A stretch of 64,000 bases of DNA from Paenibacillus sp. FSL K6-3182 (GTDB taxonomy: Bacteria; Bacillota; Bacilli; Paenibacillales; Paenibacillaceae), in the NCBI RefSeq assembly GCF_037976325.1, contig NZ_CP150265.1, positions 3,033,501 to 3,097,500 on the forward strand. The letters are read 5' to 3'. Under the pieces are notes generated by a model. The model was not told where the DNA came from. It saw nothing but the letters and a program-made list of their open reading frames with translations, and searched no databases. Made by a program: the position numbers and the translations under genes. Of the stretch, positions 8,101 through 17,626 are shown piece by piece; position 1 is the first letter of the stretch, and every line of letters starts with the position of its first letter.

Positions 8101-9222
8101 ATGAAAATCGTTATTGCACCGGATGCGTTTAAGGGGTCAAGAAGCGCATTTCATATTGCTAGCACGATGGAAGCAGGCATTCGCACAGTACATCCACATG
8201 CTGAAATCGTACAGCTCCCAATGGCTGATGGCGGTGAAGGAACGATGGAGATTTTGGTACAAGTTACAGGCGGGAGTTATATCGAAGTTCCTGTTCACGA
8301 CCCGCTGAACCGAAGCATTCACGCAAGATATGGCGTAATGGGGGATGGCCAAACCGCGGTTATTGAGCTTGCTGAAGCATCGGGTCTTGCTTTGCTCAAG
8401 AATGAAGAGAAAAATCCGCTTATCGCTTCAACAGTTGGCACCGGTGAATTGATTCGGCATGCACTCGGTTCTGGTTATCGTCAATTTATTATTTGCTTAG
8501 GAGGCAGCGCGACCAATGATGCCGGATCGGGCATGCTGCAGGCGCTCGGAATGAAGCTGTTAGATGAAAATGGAGCTGAGCTGCCGCTTGGAGGCGTTCA
8601 TTTGTCGAAGCTTGCATCGATTGATGATGCTGGTTTCCATTCGAGCATTCGCGAAAGCAGCTTCATTATTGCTGGCGATGTACGTAATCCATTGTGCGGG
8701 GAGCATGGAGCTTCTTTGGTTTACGGTCCTCAGAAGGGAGCATCGTCTGAAGCAGTCAAGCAGCTTGACCTTGCATTAGCTCATTTTGCTGAAGGTATAT
8801 CCAAGCATACAGGGATTGATGTGGCGAATTTGCCAGGCAGTGGAGCGGCAGGAGGAACAGGTGCAGCACTTTTAGCTTTTTTTGACGCCGCTATGCACGC
8901 TGGAGCAAAACTTGTTATGGATAGAATTGGGTTTGAGGAGCATATTGTTGGCGCTGATTGGATTTTGACAGGCGAAGGGAGATTAGACAGCCAAACGGGA
9001 TCAGGTAAGGTGATCAAGGCGATATGTGATGCCGCTCGGGGGCAGCGCATCCCTGTTATCGCCGTTTGCGGGTCAATTGATGCGAGTTCAGCATACACGT
9101 CGGAACTTGGTCTTCGTGCAGGCTTCTCGCTCGTGCCGGGTCCATGTTCTGTAGAAGAGGCGATAGACCACACGGATGAGTGGCTGCTTGATCGTATCGT
9201 TCATATTTTCAGCTTGTTATAA
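8101..9222 (+). CDS. Glycerate kinase
   Basis: The start MKIVIAPDAFKGS, the motif MADGGEGTME near residue 45, the central GGSATNDAGSGMLQALG and the late TGEGRLDSQT are signatures of the type I glycerate kinase family (GlxK/GarK), which phosphorylates D-glycerate with ATP into glycolysis or the serine/glyoxylate routes. Length 373 residues matches the family. ATG at 8101 was chosen because AAAGGA (8087-8092) is 8 bases ahead; the ATG at 8092 overlaps that site. The gene stands alone between the tRNA unit and a convergent membrane protein gene. Whether it serves glyoxylate or glucarate breakdown cannot be told, since neither pathway is nearby. Confidence 0.93.
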   Translation: MKIVIAPDAFKGSRSAFHIASTMEAGIRTVHPHAEIVQLPMADGGEGTMEILVQVTGGSYIEVPVHDPLNRSIHARYGVMGDGQTAVIELAEASGLALLKNEEKNPLIASTVGTGELIRHALGSGYRQFIICLGGSATNDAGSGMLQALGMKLLDENGAELPLGGVHLSKLASIDDAGFHSSIRESSFIIAGDVRNPLCGEHGASLVYGPQKGASSEAVKQLDLALAHFAEGISKHTGIDVANLPGSGAAGGTGAALLAFFDAAMHAGAKLVMDRIGFEEHIVGADWILTGEGRLDSQTGSGKVIKAICDAARGQRIPVIAVCGSIDASSAYTSELGLRAGFSLVPGPCSVEEAIDHTDEWLLDRIVHIFSLL

Positions 9223-9235
9223 AGACATAACAAAA

Positions 9236-9274
9236 AAAGAAGCAGCCTATGCAATGAGCAAAGGCTGCTTCTTT
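9236..9274. terminator. Bidirectional terminator between convergent genes
   Basis: AAAGAAGCAGCCT (9236-9248) pairs with AGGCTGCTTCTTT (9262-9274), with A/T tracts on both sides. It separates the glycerate kinase gene from the CNNM/CBS gene. Confidence 0.88.
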
Positions 9275-9289
9275 CTTGTTAACCTATCG

Positions 9290-10609
9290 TTATGCGGTTT
9301 CGCCTTCAACGGCTTCTTGATTTTGCTCAATTAGCATTTCGACCTTGCGAATCCGGTTTTTGCTCGTCTCACGAATGATAAATTTATAGTTTTCGTAAAA
9401 GTGCTCTTTGCCTGGCTTTGGATCGGTCACTTGACTGTACAACCAGCCGCCGACCGTATCCACATCCTCTTCCTCGAAGTTCATGCCGGTTAGATCGCTC
9501 AGCTCGCTAAGTGATACTTTACCATCGAGAAGATAGCAGTTATCGGCCAACTGTTCAATTTCCTTGCGTTCGTCAGCATCAAATTCATCACGAATTTCAC
9601 CAACGATTTCTTCCAAAATATCTTCAATTGTAATTAGTCCGGAAGTACCGCCGTATTCATCAACGAGAATAGCGATGTGAACACGTTCTAATTGCATTCG
9701 CTTTAGAAGCATTTTGACTGGCGTAACCTCAGAAACGCTCAGTACAGGATGAACAAGCTTTTTGAAATCCAAATCACGATCTGATTCATATTCTAGGAAA
9801 AGCTGCTTCGTGTTAATCATGCCGACGATGTTATCCTTGCTCTCAAGTGCGACCGGGAAACGCGTATATTGTTCCTTGCGAATAATTTCCATGTTCTCAG
9901 CTAATGATTTGTTTGTATACAAACAAATCATATCGGTGCGAGGCACCATAATTTCTTTGGCCAGCAATTCGTCAAAAGCGAAAATGCGGCTTACATATCC
10001 GTATTCTGTATTGTTAATCTTTCCGCTTTGGTAGCTCTCGTTAAGAATAATTTGAATTTCTTCTTCCGAGTGTGCTTCTTCATGCTCTGTAGCTGGTTTC
10101 AATCCGAACAAGCGAACCAAAGCGTTAGCCGAGCCATTTAGCAACCAAATGAAAGGATATAAAATCTTGTGGAATAAAATAATCGGTTTTGCTGTTAAGA
10201 AGCTAATAAATTCAGCTTTCTGGATCGCCCACGTTTTTGGTGCAAGCTCCCCGACAACAACATGCAGGAATGTGACCGAAATAAATGCGATTAAAAAGGA
10301 TAGAATATGACTGATGTCATCGTTAATAGCAAAACGTTCAAACAAGGGTAAAAGCATTTTTTCAACTGTCGGTTCTCCCAGCCAGCCCAGCCCGAGCGCT
10401 GTAATAGTAATACCTAATTGACAGGCTGACAAGTAGGCATCCAGATTACTCGTAACCCGTTGAACGGCAAGTGCGTTCTTCCGGCCCTCAAGCACTAACT
10501 GATCGATCCGACTGGAGCGAAGTCTGATGATGGCGAACTCCGTTGCGACGAAAAAAGCAGTTAATAAAATAAGAAGAGCAATCATGAATAAATTGAATCC
10601 TATACCCAT
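9290..10609 (-). CDS. CNNM-type membrane protein with CBS pair and CorC/HlyC domain
   Basis: The 439-residue product opens with the CNNM (DUF21) membrane domain: three or four hydrophobic spans with FVATEFAIIRLRSSRI and the motif VVGELAPKTWAIQ near residue 120. A CBS-domain pair follows (about 205-335, with REIMVPRTD-like EIMVPRTDMICL), then a C-terminal CorC_HlyC domain. Relatives include B. subtilis YhdP, YugS and YrkA and human CNNM; they are linked to Mg2+ efflux or homeostasis, and the old name hemolysin is misleading. Which ion this one handles is not shown. It is monocistronic and convergent with the glycerate kinase gene. Confidence 0.9.
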   Translation of the reverse strand: MGIGFNLFMIALLILLTAFFVATEFAIIRLRSSRIDQLVLEGRKNALAVQRVTSNLDAYLSACQLGITITALGLGWLGEPTVEKMLLPLFERFAINDDISHILSFLIAFISVTFLHVVVGELAPKTWAIQKAEFISFLTAKPIILFHKILYPFIWLLNGSANALVRLFGLKPATEHEEAHSEEEIQIILNESYQSGKINNTEYGYVSRIFAFDELLAKEIMVPRTDMICLYTNKSLAENMEIIRKEQYTRFPVALESKDNIVGMINTKQLFLEYESDRDLDFKKLVHPVLSVSEVTPVKMLLKRMQLERVHIAILVDEYGGTSGLITIEDILEEIVGEIRDEFDADERKEIEQLADNCYLLDGKVSLSELSDLTGMNFEEEDVDTVGGWLYSQVTDPKPGKEHFYENYKFIIRETSKNRIRKVEMLIEQNQEAVEGETA

Positions 10610-10808
10610 TTTCGTTTTTCACTACCCTTTTATGTTTATATTTTTTTTATTCTTATGATCTACTATAACGAATGATTACATGATATGACAAATGCCATAT
10701 CCAACGGTAACAGCCTTATACGCGCTTTAAAAGCGATTTAACGAGAATGAAAGGCTTATTCTCATTGATTTTCGAGCCTTTACAAGCGTCATTCTCCGGC
10801 ATATGATG

Positions 10809-10822
10809 AGTTCATATGAACT
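10809..10822. repeat. 14-bp perfect palindrome upstream of the DUF1836 gene
   Basis: AGTTCATATGAACT is a perfect palindrome 43 bp ahead of the DUF1836 start, next to an AT-rich stretch TAATAT that could be a -10 box. It may be an operator. The 10610-10865 interval otherwise holds weaker inverted repeats (an AAAGGCT/AGCCTTT pair near 10756-10785) and no gene. Confidence 0.4.
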
Positions 10823-10865
10823 TGTAATATAGGAATGCAAGACGAATGTGCGAGGAGGAAGCGAG

Positions 10866-11636
10866 ATGGAGTCCTTTACGCTTACTCGAAAAGAGATGGC
10901 TTGCTTGCTGCTGGCTCTGGACGGAAAGTATAATTTGAAGCCACTGCAAGTGCTGCAAGCCGCATGGACCAAAACGCATCAATGTGATTTGGAGAAAGGC
11001 ACGGGACTGCCTGCATTTATGTCTACGCTGCTGCCTCCAATTATTGAAAAGCTCATTAAAGGAAATGAGATTAAAGGCTTTTCACTACATGAAATTGCTG
11101 CGTTGGGCCAATTAATCGAATATTCGAATCTGTCGATTACCTCCATGCAAAACTGGGTAAAGCGAGATTTCAAACCTTATTTCGATTGTCCGAAAGCTGG
11201 GAAAAAATATTCTCTAAACCAAGCTGCGTTATTATTTATTATTGATGATTTAAAGTCAAATCTTGATTTTGAATCCATACGCAAGCTTTTTGAGATCGTA
11301 TTCAAGAAACCAGAGGATGAAGCAGACGATTTAGTTGGGCCTATTGAATTATATGCATCTTATACTAGTATGTTTGAGGAGCTAGATGCGAATAACGATC
11401 AACTGCTCGACATTTCCGGTCATCTGAAGGAAAATCCGCATCAAGATTTATTGACAGAGCATGTCATTCGCTCTTCAGCGAATCAATTTGCAAGCAGATT
11501 GCCGAATTTAACAGAAAAACAATGGGAAGCGGTGCGAAATATTTTGCTCGTTGCGGTTATTTCCATCCAAACCTCCTATTTTCATTCGTTAGCAAGGCGT
11601 TATTGCAATGCAACCTTATTTTTAGCCACAGAATAA
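10866..11636 (+). CDS. DUF1836-family protein, probable DNA-binding regulator
   Basis: The core (about residues 75-150) has the DUF1836 pattern: a helix-turn-helix-like segment with SMQNWVKRDFKPYF, then KKYSLNQAALLFIIDDLK and a following helix on regulating residues. Proteins of this family resemble MerR-type binding heads and are presumed regulators, but their targets are unknown. The product is 256 residues, long for the family, with an added C-terminal helical part. ATG at 10866 was chosen because GAGGAGGA lies 6 bases ahead; the upstream GTG at 10848 has no such site. The palindrome at 10809-10822 may be its own operator. Confidence 0.75.
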   Translation: MESFTLTRKEMACLLLALDGKYNLKPLQVLQAAWTKTHQCDLEKGTGLPAFMSTLLPPIIEKLIKGNEIKGFSLHEIAALGQLIEYSNLSITSMQNWVKRDFKPYFDCPKAGKKYSLNQAALLFIIDDLKSNLDFESIRKLFEIVFKKPEDEADDLVGPIELYASYTSMFEELDANNDQLLDISGHLKENPHQDLLTEHVIRSSANQFASRLPNLTEKQWEAVRNILLVAVISIQTSYFHSLARRYCNATLFLATE

Positions 11637-11650
11637 ATATGGTTCAAGGG

Positions 11651-11679
11651 ATGACAAACTCACTAAATAGTCCTATACT
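11651..11679 (+). promoter_or_regulatory. Promoter of the riboswitch-chemoreceptor unit
   Basis: ATGACA (11651-11656), 17 bp, TATACT (11674-11679). Five of six bases match at each box. The expected start near 11686 lies 25 bases ahead of the aptamer, as expected for a riboswitch leader. Confidence 0.7.
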
Positions 11680-11710
11680 GGTTTAAGTTGTAAACTACAA
11701 AATAGACAAA

Positions 11711-11794
11711 CTGAAAAAGGCAAACTTGTTGAAAGACAAGGACGCAAAGTTATGGGCCTAAGGTGTACGCACTATGGCTGCCAGACCGCCGGAA
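11711..11794 (+). ncRNA. Cyclic di-GMP-I riboswitch aptamer (GEMM-I)
   Basis: The leader shows the conserved GEMM-I core in order: GGCAAAC (11719-11725), a GAAA-capped helix CTTGTT-GAAA-GACAAG (11725-11740), GGACGCAAAG (11740-11749), GGGCCTAAGG (11754-11763), then ATGGCTGCC (11774-11782) closing the second arm. The GAAA loop and its receptor form the tertiary contact of the family. It sits between a good promoter and an intrinsic terminator ahead of a chemoreceptor gene, a typical setting for this class. Whether ligand turns the gene on or off cannot be decided by eye. Confidence 0.93.
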
Positions 11795-11811
11795 GGATAA
11801 TAAGCTAACTG

Positions 11812-11846
11812 AGCTGTCCGCCTCCTGTGGCTGGATAGCTTTTTTT
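11812..11846 (+). terminator. Expression-platform terminator of the c-di-GMP riboswitch
   Basis: AGCTGTCC (11812-11819) pairs with GGATAGCT (11833-11840), extended inside by GCC/GGC, followed by seven T. It lies 17 bases behind the aptamer and 32 bases before the start codon, so it can decide whether the chemoreceptor is transcribed. Confidence 0.88.
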
Positions 11847-11878
11847 GTTTTCAGGAGACAGAGGAGAGAGCAAGCAGG

Positions 11879-13636
11879 ATGGTTTTTAAGGATATGATAG
11901 AGAGAGCAAAAATACTGTTTAAGAAATTGAGTTTGAAGAAAATAACGAGCAAATTATTGCTTGTTACCGCAATCATCACACTATTTAATGTAGGCTCGGG
12001 CGTTTTGATTTATTTTCAAAATCATTCAGTAGCAACCTCAGTCGAAGGTTCAGAGGAATTGCAGCGTGCTGAACGCAATTATCAAGGTATATCGAATAGG
12101 CTGCTGAAAGTGATGCTTCTAATGGTAGATGCCATTGAAAATGGCAAAAGCGATGCAACGCTGATCATGAAGGATTTGGAAACGATGCCTGCCAACATCG
12201 ATGAGTTGGAGAAACAGCTTATCGATATGGATAAGAAATATCCGCCTGCAACGGAAGATGGTCCTTATTATGCGAATCAAGTTAATGTTCTTAAGCTAGC
12301 ATTAGATAACTTGAAAGTGACGAATACAGACGTGAGTGGATTATCATCAGATGAGAAATCGCTCCGCATAAGCAATCTAATAAGCGTATATACCGTCATT
12401 CTAAGTTATTCCAACGATACAATGCACGAGCGTTTGACCGCAGACGCTAACGCGACGCAGAGGCTTCTCGATAAAGACATATCCAGTGCGAACCTTATTG
12501 TGCTTATAAATGTCATTTTGCTAGCTATTCTTCCTGCTATTATGATTTTTGTCATCTCACAATCGATTAGAACAGGACTTGTAGGCATTACAAAAAGAAT
12601 TAAGCAGTATGGCAATAATGATTTTACAAGTCAAGAAAAACTCGTTCGCTCTGACGAATTTGGCGATCTTGACCACGCTTTGGCTAATATGGGCGATCAG
12701 CTGCGAGAAACGATTAAAGCTACGCTTGAAGTGAGCGAATCTGTGCTCCACATCTCGAATAATATGGATAATATGATTGGTATTAATCGAAAAGCATCAG
12801 AGGATGTAAATGGCCAAGTGGAGCTGGGCAGAAAAGTGTTGCTGTCGCAGTATGACGATGCTTCATCCATTTCGGCAGTTACGGAAGAAATCTCAGCAAG
12901 CTCTCAGCAAATTGCTGCGTCGAGTGAATACATAAACAATGATATGCAAAATATGAAGCAATCATCTCATAACGGCACGCAGCAGATGGCTGGCGTGGTC
13001 TCGATGGTAAATGAAACAGTAGACCAGTTCTCAAAGCTAACTGAAGCTTTCGAAACGATGAATGAACGATATAACAATGTAGCTAAGTTTTTGAACGGCA
13101 TTCAGGATTTGAACACACAGACGAATTTGTTGTCACTGAACGCATCCATTGAATCGGCAAGAGCGGGTGAGCATGGCAGAGGGTTCGCAGTAGTCGCTGA
13201 TGAGATCCGCAAGTTGTCCAGTCAGACCGATATGATCTCGAAGCAGATCACGAAGGAGCTGACACTCATACAGAGCGATGTGGCAGCAAGCAGCCGCACG
13301 ATCGGCAGCTTCGCGAATGTTATTAACACGACGCGTCAAGCATCTGAAACCGCAAGCAGCACATTCCAAGCATTGGAATCACAAAGCAGCATGCTGTCAG
13401 ATCAAGTGAGCGAGATTTCTACGGCAATTAGTGAAATTACAACAGGCATGTCTCATATCGTGTCTGCAGTAGACAAGCTATTGACTACGTCTTCAGAAGT
13501 GAATGGGAAAATGGAACATATGAGCGAGCTTTCAGTTAAGCAAAATGATATTTCCGATGATTTGCGCACGCTTGCGGAGAAGCTTTCACTTTCCTCGCAG
13601 GATTTGAAGGAGAAAGCATCTGTTTTCAAAGTATAA
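11879..13636 (+). CDS. Methyl-accepting chemotaxis protein
   Basis: The 585-residue protein has a basic start, TM1 (about 26-46), a 160-residue extracellular helical domain of the four-helix-bundle type, TM2 (about 205-227), a HAMP linker and the cytoplasmic MCP signalling domain. The hairpin tip is the diagnostic stretch at about 408-448, including [20 protein letters not shown]. It should signal through CheW and CheA to the flagellar motor. No flagellar or che genes are nearby. The start is ATG at 11879 with GAGGAGAG 10 bases ahead. The c-di-GMP-I riboswitch in its leader ties its expression to the motility/biofilm second messenger. Confidence 0.95.
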   Translation: MVFKDMIERAKILFKKLSLKKITSKLLLVTAIITLFNVGSGVLIYFQNHSVATSVEGSEELQRAERNYQGISNRLLKVMLLMVDAIENGKSDATLIMKDLETMPANIDELEKQLIDMDKKYPPATEDGPYYANQVNVLKLALDNLKVTNTDVSGLSSDEKSLRISNLISVYTVILSYSNDTMHERLTADANATQRLLDKDISSANLIVLINVILLAILPAIMIFVISQSIRTGLVGITKRIKQYGNNDFTSQEKLVRSDEFGDLDHALANMGDQLRETIKATLEVSESVLHISNNMDNMIGINRKASEDVNGQVELGRKVLLSQYDDASSISAVTEEISASSQQIAASSEYINNDMQNMKQSSHNGTQQMAGVVSMVNETVDQFSKLTEAFETMNERYNNVAKFLNGIQDLNTQTNLLSLNASIESARAGEHGRGFAVVADEIRKLSSQTDMISKQITKELTLIQSDVAASSRTIGSFANVINTTRQASETASSTFQALESQSSMLSDQVSEISTAISEITTGMSHIVSAVDKLLTTSSEVNGKMEHMSELSVKQNDISDDLRTLAEKLSLSSQDLKEKASVFKV

Positions 13637-13659
13637 GCAACACAAAATGATAATCGTGT

Positions 13660-13703
13660 GAGGCAGGCAGCATCCATAGGTTTGGGGTGCTGCCTGCCTC
13701 TTT
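13660..13703 (+). terminator. Rho-independent terminator
   Basis: GAGGCAGGCAGCA (13660-13672) pairs with TGCTGCCTGCCTC (13688-13700), then a short T run. It closes the chemoreceptor gene. Confidence 0.85.
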
Positions 13704-13790
13704 GTGCAAATAAAGAAGGATAAGCGAGTATAATGCCGAATCAATGAATGGAATAGACCAATACAAAACAGATCCACTATGGGAGACAGG

Positions 13791-15572
13791 ATGAGCGAAA
13801 TGAACTTTCAAGTTAATTTACAAGGGATGATCGAGCTTCTCTCAAAGCATTTATATTCGAGCCCAGGCGTATTCATTAGGGAATTACTACAAAATGGCGT
13901 TGATGCGATAACGGCACGCAAACGGCTTGGACATCGTTTTGATGCACGCGTAACAGTTGAAATTTACGGTTCTCGAACGATTGCCGTTCACGATAATGGG
14001 ATAGGCCTGTCCGAATCCGAAATCCAGCTTTTTTTGGCTCAAATCGGAAGTACCTCCAAGCGTGACGAAATGGATTCAGCAGACGACTATATTGGACAAT
14101 TTGGCGTGGGTTTGCTGTCCTGCTTCGTAGTGAGCGGCGAAATCGTTGTTATTACCCGCTCCGCTCTAGAAGGCGATACTTTAGAATGGCGCGGGCGGCC
14201 AGACGGCACGTACACGATTCGCAAGCTTGAGAAGGATGCTCCAATCGGAACAACCGTGTTTTTGACATGCAAGGAGGGTTACGAGGATTATTACGAATGG
14301 GATCGTGTGATGGAGTTAATGAGCCATTATGGTCAGTTCCTACCTGTTCCGATTCATTTGTCCGAAGGGAAAACAGATATTAGGATTAACGAGGAAACTC
14401 CTCCGTGGTCCATGAATAGCAGTGATGCGCTCACCTATGGCGAAGATCACTTGTATCAAACCTTCTTGGATGCCATACCTTTAAAATCAGTAATTGGTGA
14501 GCTTGAGGGTGTCGCTTATATTCTTCCTTATGCTGTAAGCTTGCAAGCCGAGAAAAAACATAAGGTATATATGAAACGTATGCTGCTTTCCGATCAAGTT
14601 AACAATATGCTTCCGGATTGGGCTTTTTTTGTTACGTGTATCATGAATACGAATGGACTTCGACCAACGGCTTCTCGGGAGTCATTTATGGAAAATGAGC
14701 TTTTTCATACCGTAAAGGATGAAATTGGCGAAAACATTAAACAGCATATGATTCAGCTTTCAGAATCAAATCCTGTACTATTCGGGAAAATTATTGTTAT
14801 TCATTCTGCTTCCATTAAAGCGATGGCTGCCGAAGATGATGAGCTTTATCGATTGTTTATCCCTTTCTTGTCGTTTGAGACTTCATTTGGCATGATGAAG
14901 ATGAGCGAAATATTGGAACAGAACAAACGGATCGTTGTATCTTCAACACTTGATGAATTCCGCCAAGTGGCTCGCGTTGCCAAAGCGCAAAATGTGATGG
15001 TTATTAACGGCGGTTATGTCCATGATTTTGAACTTGTACGCAAGCTGCCTGCGCTGGATGAGGATATCGAGGCGTTAGTTCTAGATCCGATTAATTTCTC
15101 GAACGTCTTCCAATCCATAACTCCCGCGGAGCATAAAAGCATTCTTTCCTTTCTGGAGCTCTCGGATCAGCTGCTAGCTCCATTTCAATGCAGAAGCGTA
15201 GTAAAGCGATTTGAGCCAGTGGATTTGGCTGCTTTATACAATACAAATGATGAAGTGAATTTTCTGAGAATGGCAGAGCAAACGAAAGATGAAGCTAATG
15301 ATTTGTTCGCAAACATTGTGGATGTTGTCATCCATGAGTTATATGAGGTGCCATATGCGACGATTTGCTACAACTTTAATAATCCGCTTATGCAGAGGGC
15401 TATGACCTGTCAGAATGCGGATATGCAGAAGCTAAGCATTGAGACCGTTTATACGCAGGCCTTGCTGCTTGGTCAATATCCTCTTGGCCCTGAGGAGCTG
15501 AAGTTAATGAACAAATCGTTTATGCAGGTGCTGGAAATCGGTCTTAGTCAGGCTGGTGATCGAGAGCTATGA
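13791..15572 (+). CDS. Hsp90-like (HtpG-type) GHKL ATPase
   Basis: The N-terminal ATPase is intact: RELLQNGVDAI (catalytic Glu31, Asn35, Asp38), VHDNGIGLSE (68-75) and IGQFGVGLLSCF (101-112). The middle domain keeps the gamma-phosphate arginine in RPTASRESF (Arg296). Beyond about residue 400 the sequence no longer resembles canonical HtpG, and NGVDAI replaces NASDAL. It is thus a divergent Hsp90 branch rather than the housekeeping HtpG. Start: ATG at 13791 follows GGGAGACAGG; ATG at 13800 is possible, and ATG at 13779 has no binding site. The stop overlaps the next gene by ATGA, so the two products are probably made in fixed ratio. Client proteins are unknown. Confidence 0.88.
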   Translation: MSEMNFQVNLQGMIELLSKHLYSSPGVFIRELLQNGVDAITARKRLGHRFDARVTVEIYGSRTIAVHDNGIGLSESEIQLFLAQIGSTSKRDEMDSADDYIGQFGVGLLSCFVVSGEIVVITRSALEGDTLEWRGRPDGTYTIRKLEKDAPIGTTVFLTCKEGYEDYYEWDRVMELMSHYGQFLPVPIHLSEGKTDIRINEETPPWSMNSSDALTYGEDHLYQTFLDAIPLKSVIGELEGVAYILPYAVSLQAEKKHKVYMKRMLLSDQVNNMLPDWAFFVTCIMNTNGLRPTASRESFMENELFHTVKDEIGENIKQHMIQLSESNPVLFGKIIVIHSASIKAMAAEDDELYRLFIPFLSFETSFGMMKMSEILEQNKRIVVSSTLDEFRQVARVAKAQNVMVINGGYVHDFELVRKLPALDEDIEALVLDPINFSNVFQSITPAEHKSILSFLELSDQLLAPFQCRSVVKRFEPVDLAALYNTNDEVNFLRMAEQTKDEANDLFANIVDVVIHELYEVPYATICYNFNNPLMQRAMTCQNADMQKLSIETVYTQALLLGQYPLGPEELKLMNKSFMQVLEIGLSQAGDREL

Positions 15573-16612
15573 AGCAGCGATATGATCAATTGCGAAGCGA
15601 GGCATGGAGCTTGCCGCAGGGAAAACAGAAGCTTGCGGTGCTTGAGGAGGCTATTCGGATAGCCGATTTGCATATGACGAAGGAAGACTCCTATTACGCC
15701 CGCATGACTTATTCCGAGGCAGCGCTTGATTCGGGCTATGAAGAGCGATTTCTTGTTTCGTTTACCTGGTGCTTAACTCAGTTTGAAAAAGATCCGGCTG
15801 CTTATTCGAGCTTCACCCTTATTTGGCACTATAAATGGTTTGTTAATCAAATTTGGCGGTTTCCGCAATTTGGTACGGATCAAATCAATTCGATTTTTAA
15901 TGATTTTAAGGCAAAATGCTTACAATACGGTCACAGCCTGCGCCCATATTATCAATGTCTTCATCGATACGCGCTATCTCAAGGCGATCATGAGTCGGCT
16001 CAAGCAAACTATGAGCTTTGGCGCAAGACGGCTAGAGATGGAATGTCTGATTGCAGCGCCTGTGAGCAAAATGGCTTTGGCTACTATCATTTTACAGTTG
16101 GCAGATATCGGCGAGGACTGCAAGCTATGAAGCCTATTATGGATGGTCGAATGACCTGCAAATCCATTCCGCAAAATACGTACAGCCATCTGCTTCTCCC
16201 GCTCCTTGAGACGGAGCAAGCAGATGAAGCTGTAAAGATGGCAAAAAAAGGCGCGCGTTTGTTAAAGGGACCTGGTTACTTAAGCGAATATGGGAGCTTC
16301 CTTGCTTATTACACAGCAACCGACATTCATAAAGCCGCCAAATGGTTTGAACAAACCGTCCAATATGCGCTGGATACGAGAGTAGGCTGGGATCGGTTGT
16401 TGTATATGATTTCAGCTAGAGCATTTCTACAATTGTGGCATGCGAAAAACCGTCGGAGAAAGCTGAATGTTAGCAGCGATATTACGTATGAGATGATTGT
16501 AAAGGATACCGAACAATTAGCTGCTGCTTTTGATCTAAGAAACCAAAATCATTATTGCACCGAGCTGCTCAAACAGAAGCTTAAACAAGTTCAAAAACTA
16601 AGCCATTTTTAA
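15569..16612 (+). CDS. Helical (TPR-like) repeat protein coupled to the Hsp90-like gene
   Basis: The start codon lies inside the stop of the Hsp90-like gene (ATGA overlap). The 347-residue product is soluble and nearly all helical, with repeated pairs of amphipathic helices of 34-40 residues (such as ALSQGDHESAQANYELW and DIHKAAKWFEQTVQYALD) that resemble tetratricopeptide repeats. A CxxC pair occurs at DCSACEQ. No enzyme motif was seen. In eukaryotes TPR proteins serve as Hsp90 co-chaperones, so the coupling suggests a partner or client adaptor; that is inference. The C-terminal end is basic. Confidence 0.75.
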   Translation: MKQRYDQLRSEAWSLPQGKQKLAVLEEAIRIADLHMTKEDSYYARMTYSEAALDSGYEERFLVSFTWCLTQFEKDPAAYSSFTLIWHYKWFVNQIWRFPQFGTDQINSIFNDFKAKCLQYGHSLRPYYQCLHRYALSQGDHESAQANYELWRKTARDGMSDCSACEQNGFGYYHFTVGRYRRGLQAMKPIMDGRMTCKSIPQNTYSHLLLPLLETEQADEAVKMAKKGARLLKGPGYLSEYGSFLAYYTATDIHKAAKWFEQTVQYALDTRVGWDRLLYMISARAFLQLWHAKNRRRKLNVSSDITYEMIVKDTEQLAAAFDLRNQNHYCTELLKQKLKQVQKLSHF

Positions 16613-16634
16613 TCCATGTGTTGACGTATAGCAA

Positions 16635-17597
16635 ATGGAAGTGGTTCAATTGAACGATCGACAACAGAGAGGGCAGTGGCAGCTTATGTTTAAACAATTT
16701 ATGAAAGCATCCAGGCTGAGGGTTCTTCCTGTTATGCTTATTCCCGTGGCGTTAGGTGCGCTGGGGGCTTTTGTGTGGAACGGCATTTTCAATCCTTTAT
16801 TATTTATCATCACCATAGTTGGGGCAGGAACAGCCCATTTATTTTCTAATATGATCAATGATTTATGGGATTATTATAACGGTACGGATACGGCCGCTCA
16901 ATCGACGGAAGGGGCAATTGCAACCAACTCTGGCTATTTGACAAAAGGGACGTGGAGCATTCGCACCTTTGCGACCGTAACATGGGCATTATTTGGCATT
17001 GCAGCGATTTGCGGCATTATAATTAGTATAACAAGCGGCTGGCCGGTGCTCGTATTTGGCGGGCTTGGGGCGTTAATTGCTTATTTCTATGTAGCTCCGC
17101 CGATCCAATTCGGATACCGCGGCAAAGGCTACAGTGAAGTCGCGATTTTGATCTCCTTCGGCATACTGCCTGTCGTAGGCGCTTATTTTGTACAAACCTC
17201 AGAATTAGATTCTCGGGCATTTTGGCTATCGCTCCCAATAGGACTTTTGACTACCCTAATATTGTTTAATCACCATTTCCTGCACTGGCAGGCTGATCGT
17301 CAAGCAGGGAAAAGAACATTAGTCGTCGTTTGGGGAGAAAAGAGAGCACTCGTTTTCTCGCGCGTTTTGCTTTTTCTCGCCTATATTTCACTTATCCTAT
17401 GCGTGGTCGTGAAAGCATTGCCTATTTACGGGCTGCTGGCGCTGCCAACAGCGATACCTTTATATTTGGTATACGGCAGGTTATCATCAAATAATGTATC
17501 TGCTGCATACGTACCGCTTATGGGTGCCTCGCTGAAAGCAACGATGCGATGCGGTGTGATCTTAATCGTTGCCTTAATCATTCAGGGTCTTATTTAA
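16635..17597 (+). CDS. UbiA-family prenyltransferase
   Basis: An integral membrane protein of about eight spans and 320 residues. The two Asp-rich motifs of UbiA enzymes are present: NMINDLWDYYNGTD near residue 70 and HWQADRQAGKRTL near residue 217. They bind Mg2+ and the prenyl diphosphate. It should attach a prenyl chain to an aromatic acceptor; menaquinone synthesis (MenA-like) is the first candidate, but no men genes are in view and the motif spacing alone does not settle the acceptor. The ATG at 16635 has no good binding site; an in-frame ATG at 16686 is an alternative that leaves the first membrane span intact. Confidence 0.85.
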   Translation: MEVVQLNDRQQRGQWQLMFKQFMKASRLRVLPVMLIPVALGALGAFVWNGIFNPLLFIITIVGAGTAHLFSNMINDLWDYYNGTDTAAQSTEGAIATNSGYLTKGTWSIRTFATVTWALFGIAAICGIIISITSGWPVLVFGGLGALIAYFYVAPPIQFGYRGKGYSEVAILISFGILPVVGAYFVQTSELDSRAFWLSLPIGLLTTLILFNHHFLHWQADRQAGKRTLVVVWGEKRALVFSRVLLFLAYISLILCVVVKALPIYGLLALPTAIPLYLVYGRLSSNNVSAAYVPLMGASLKATMRCGVILIVALIIQGLI

Positions 17598-17626
17598 AAC
17601 ATACAACTTAGAAAGAGGTCAAGGAT

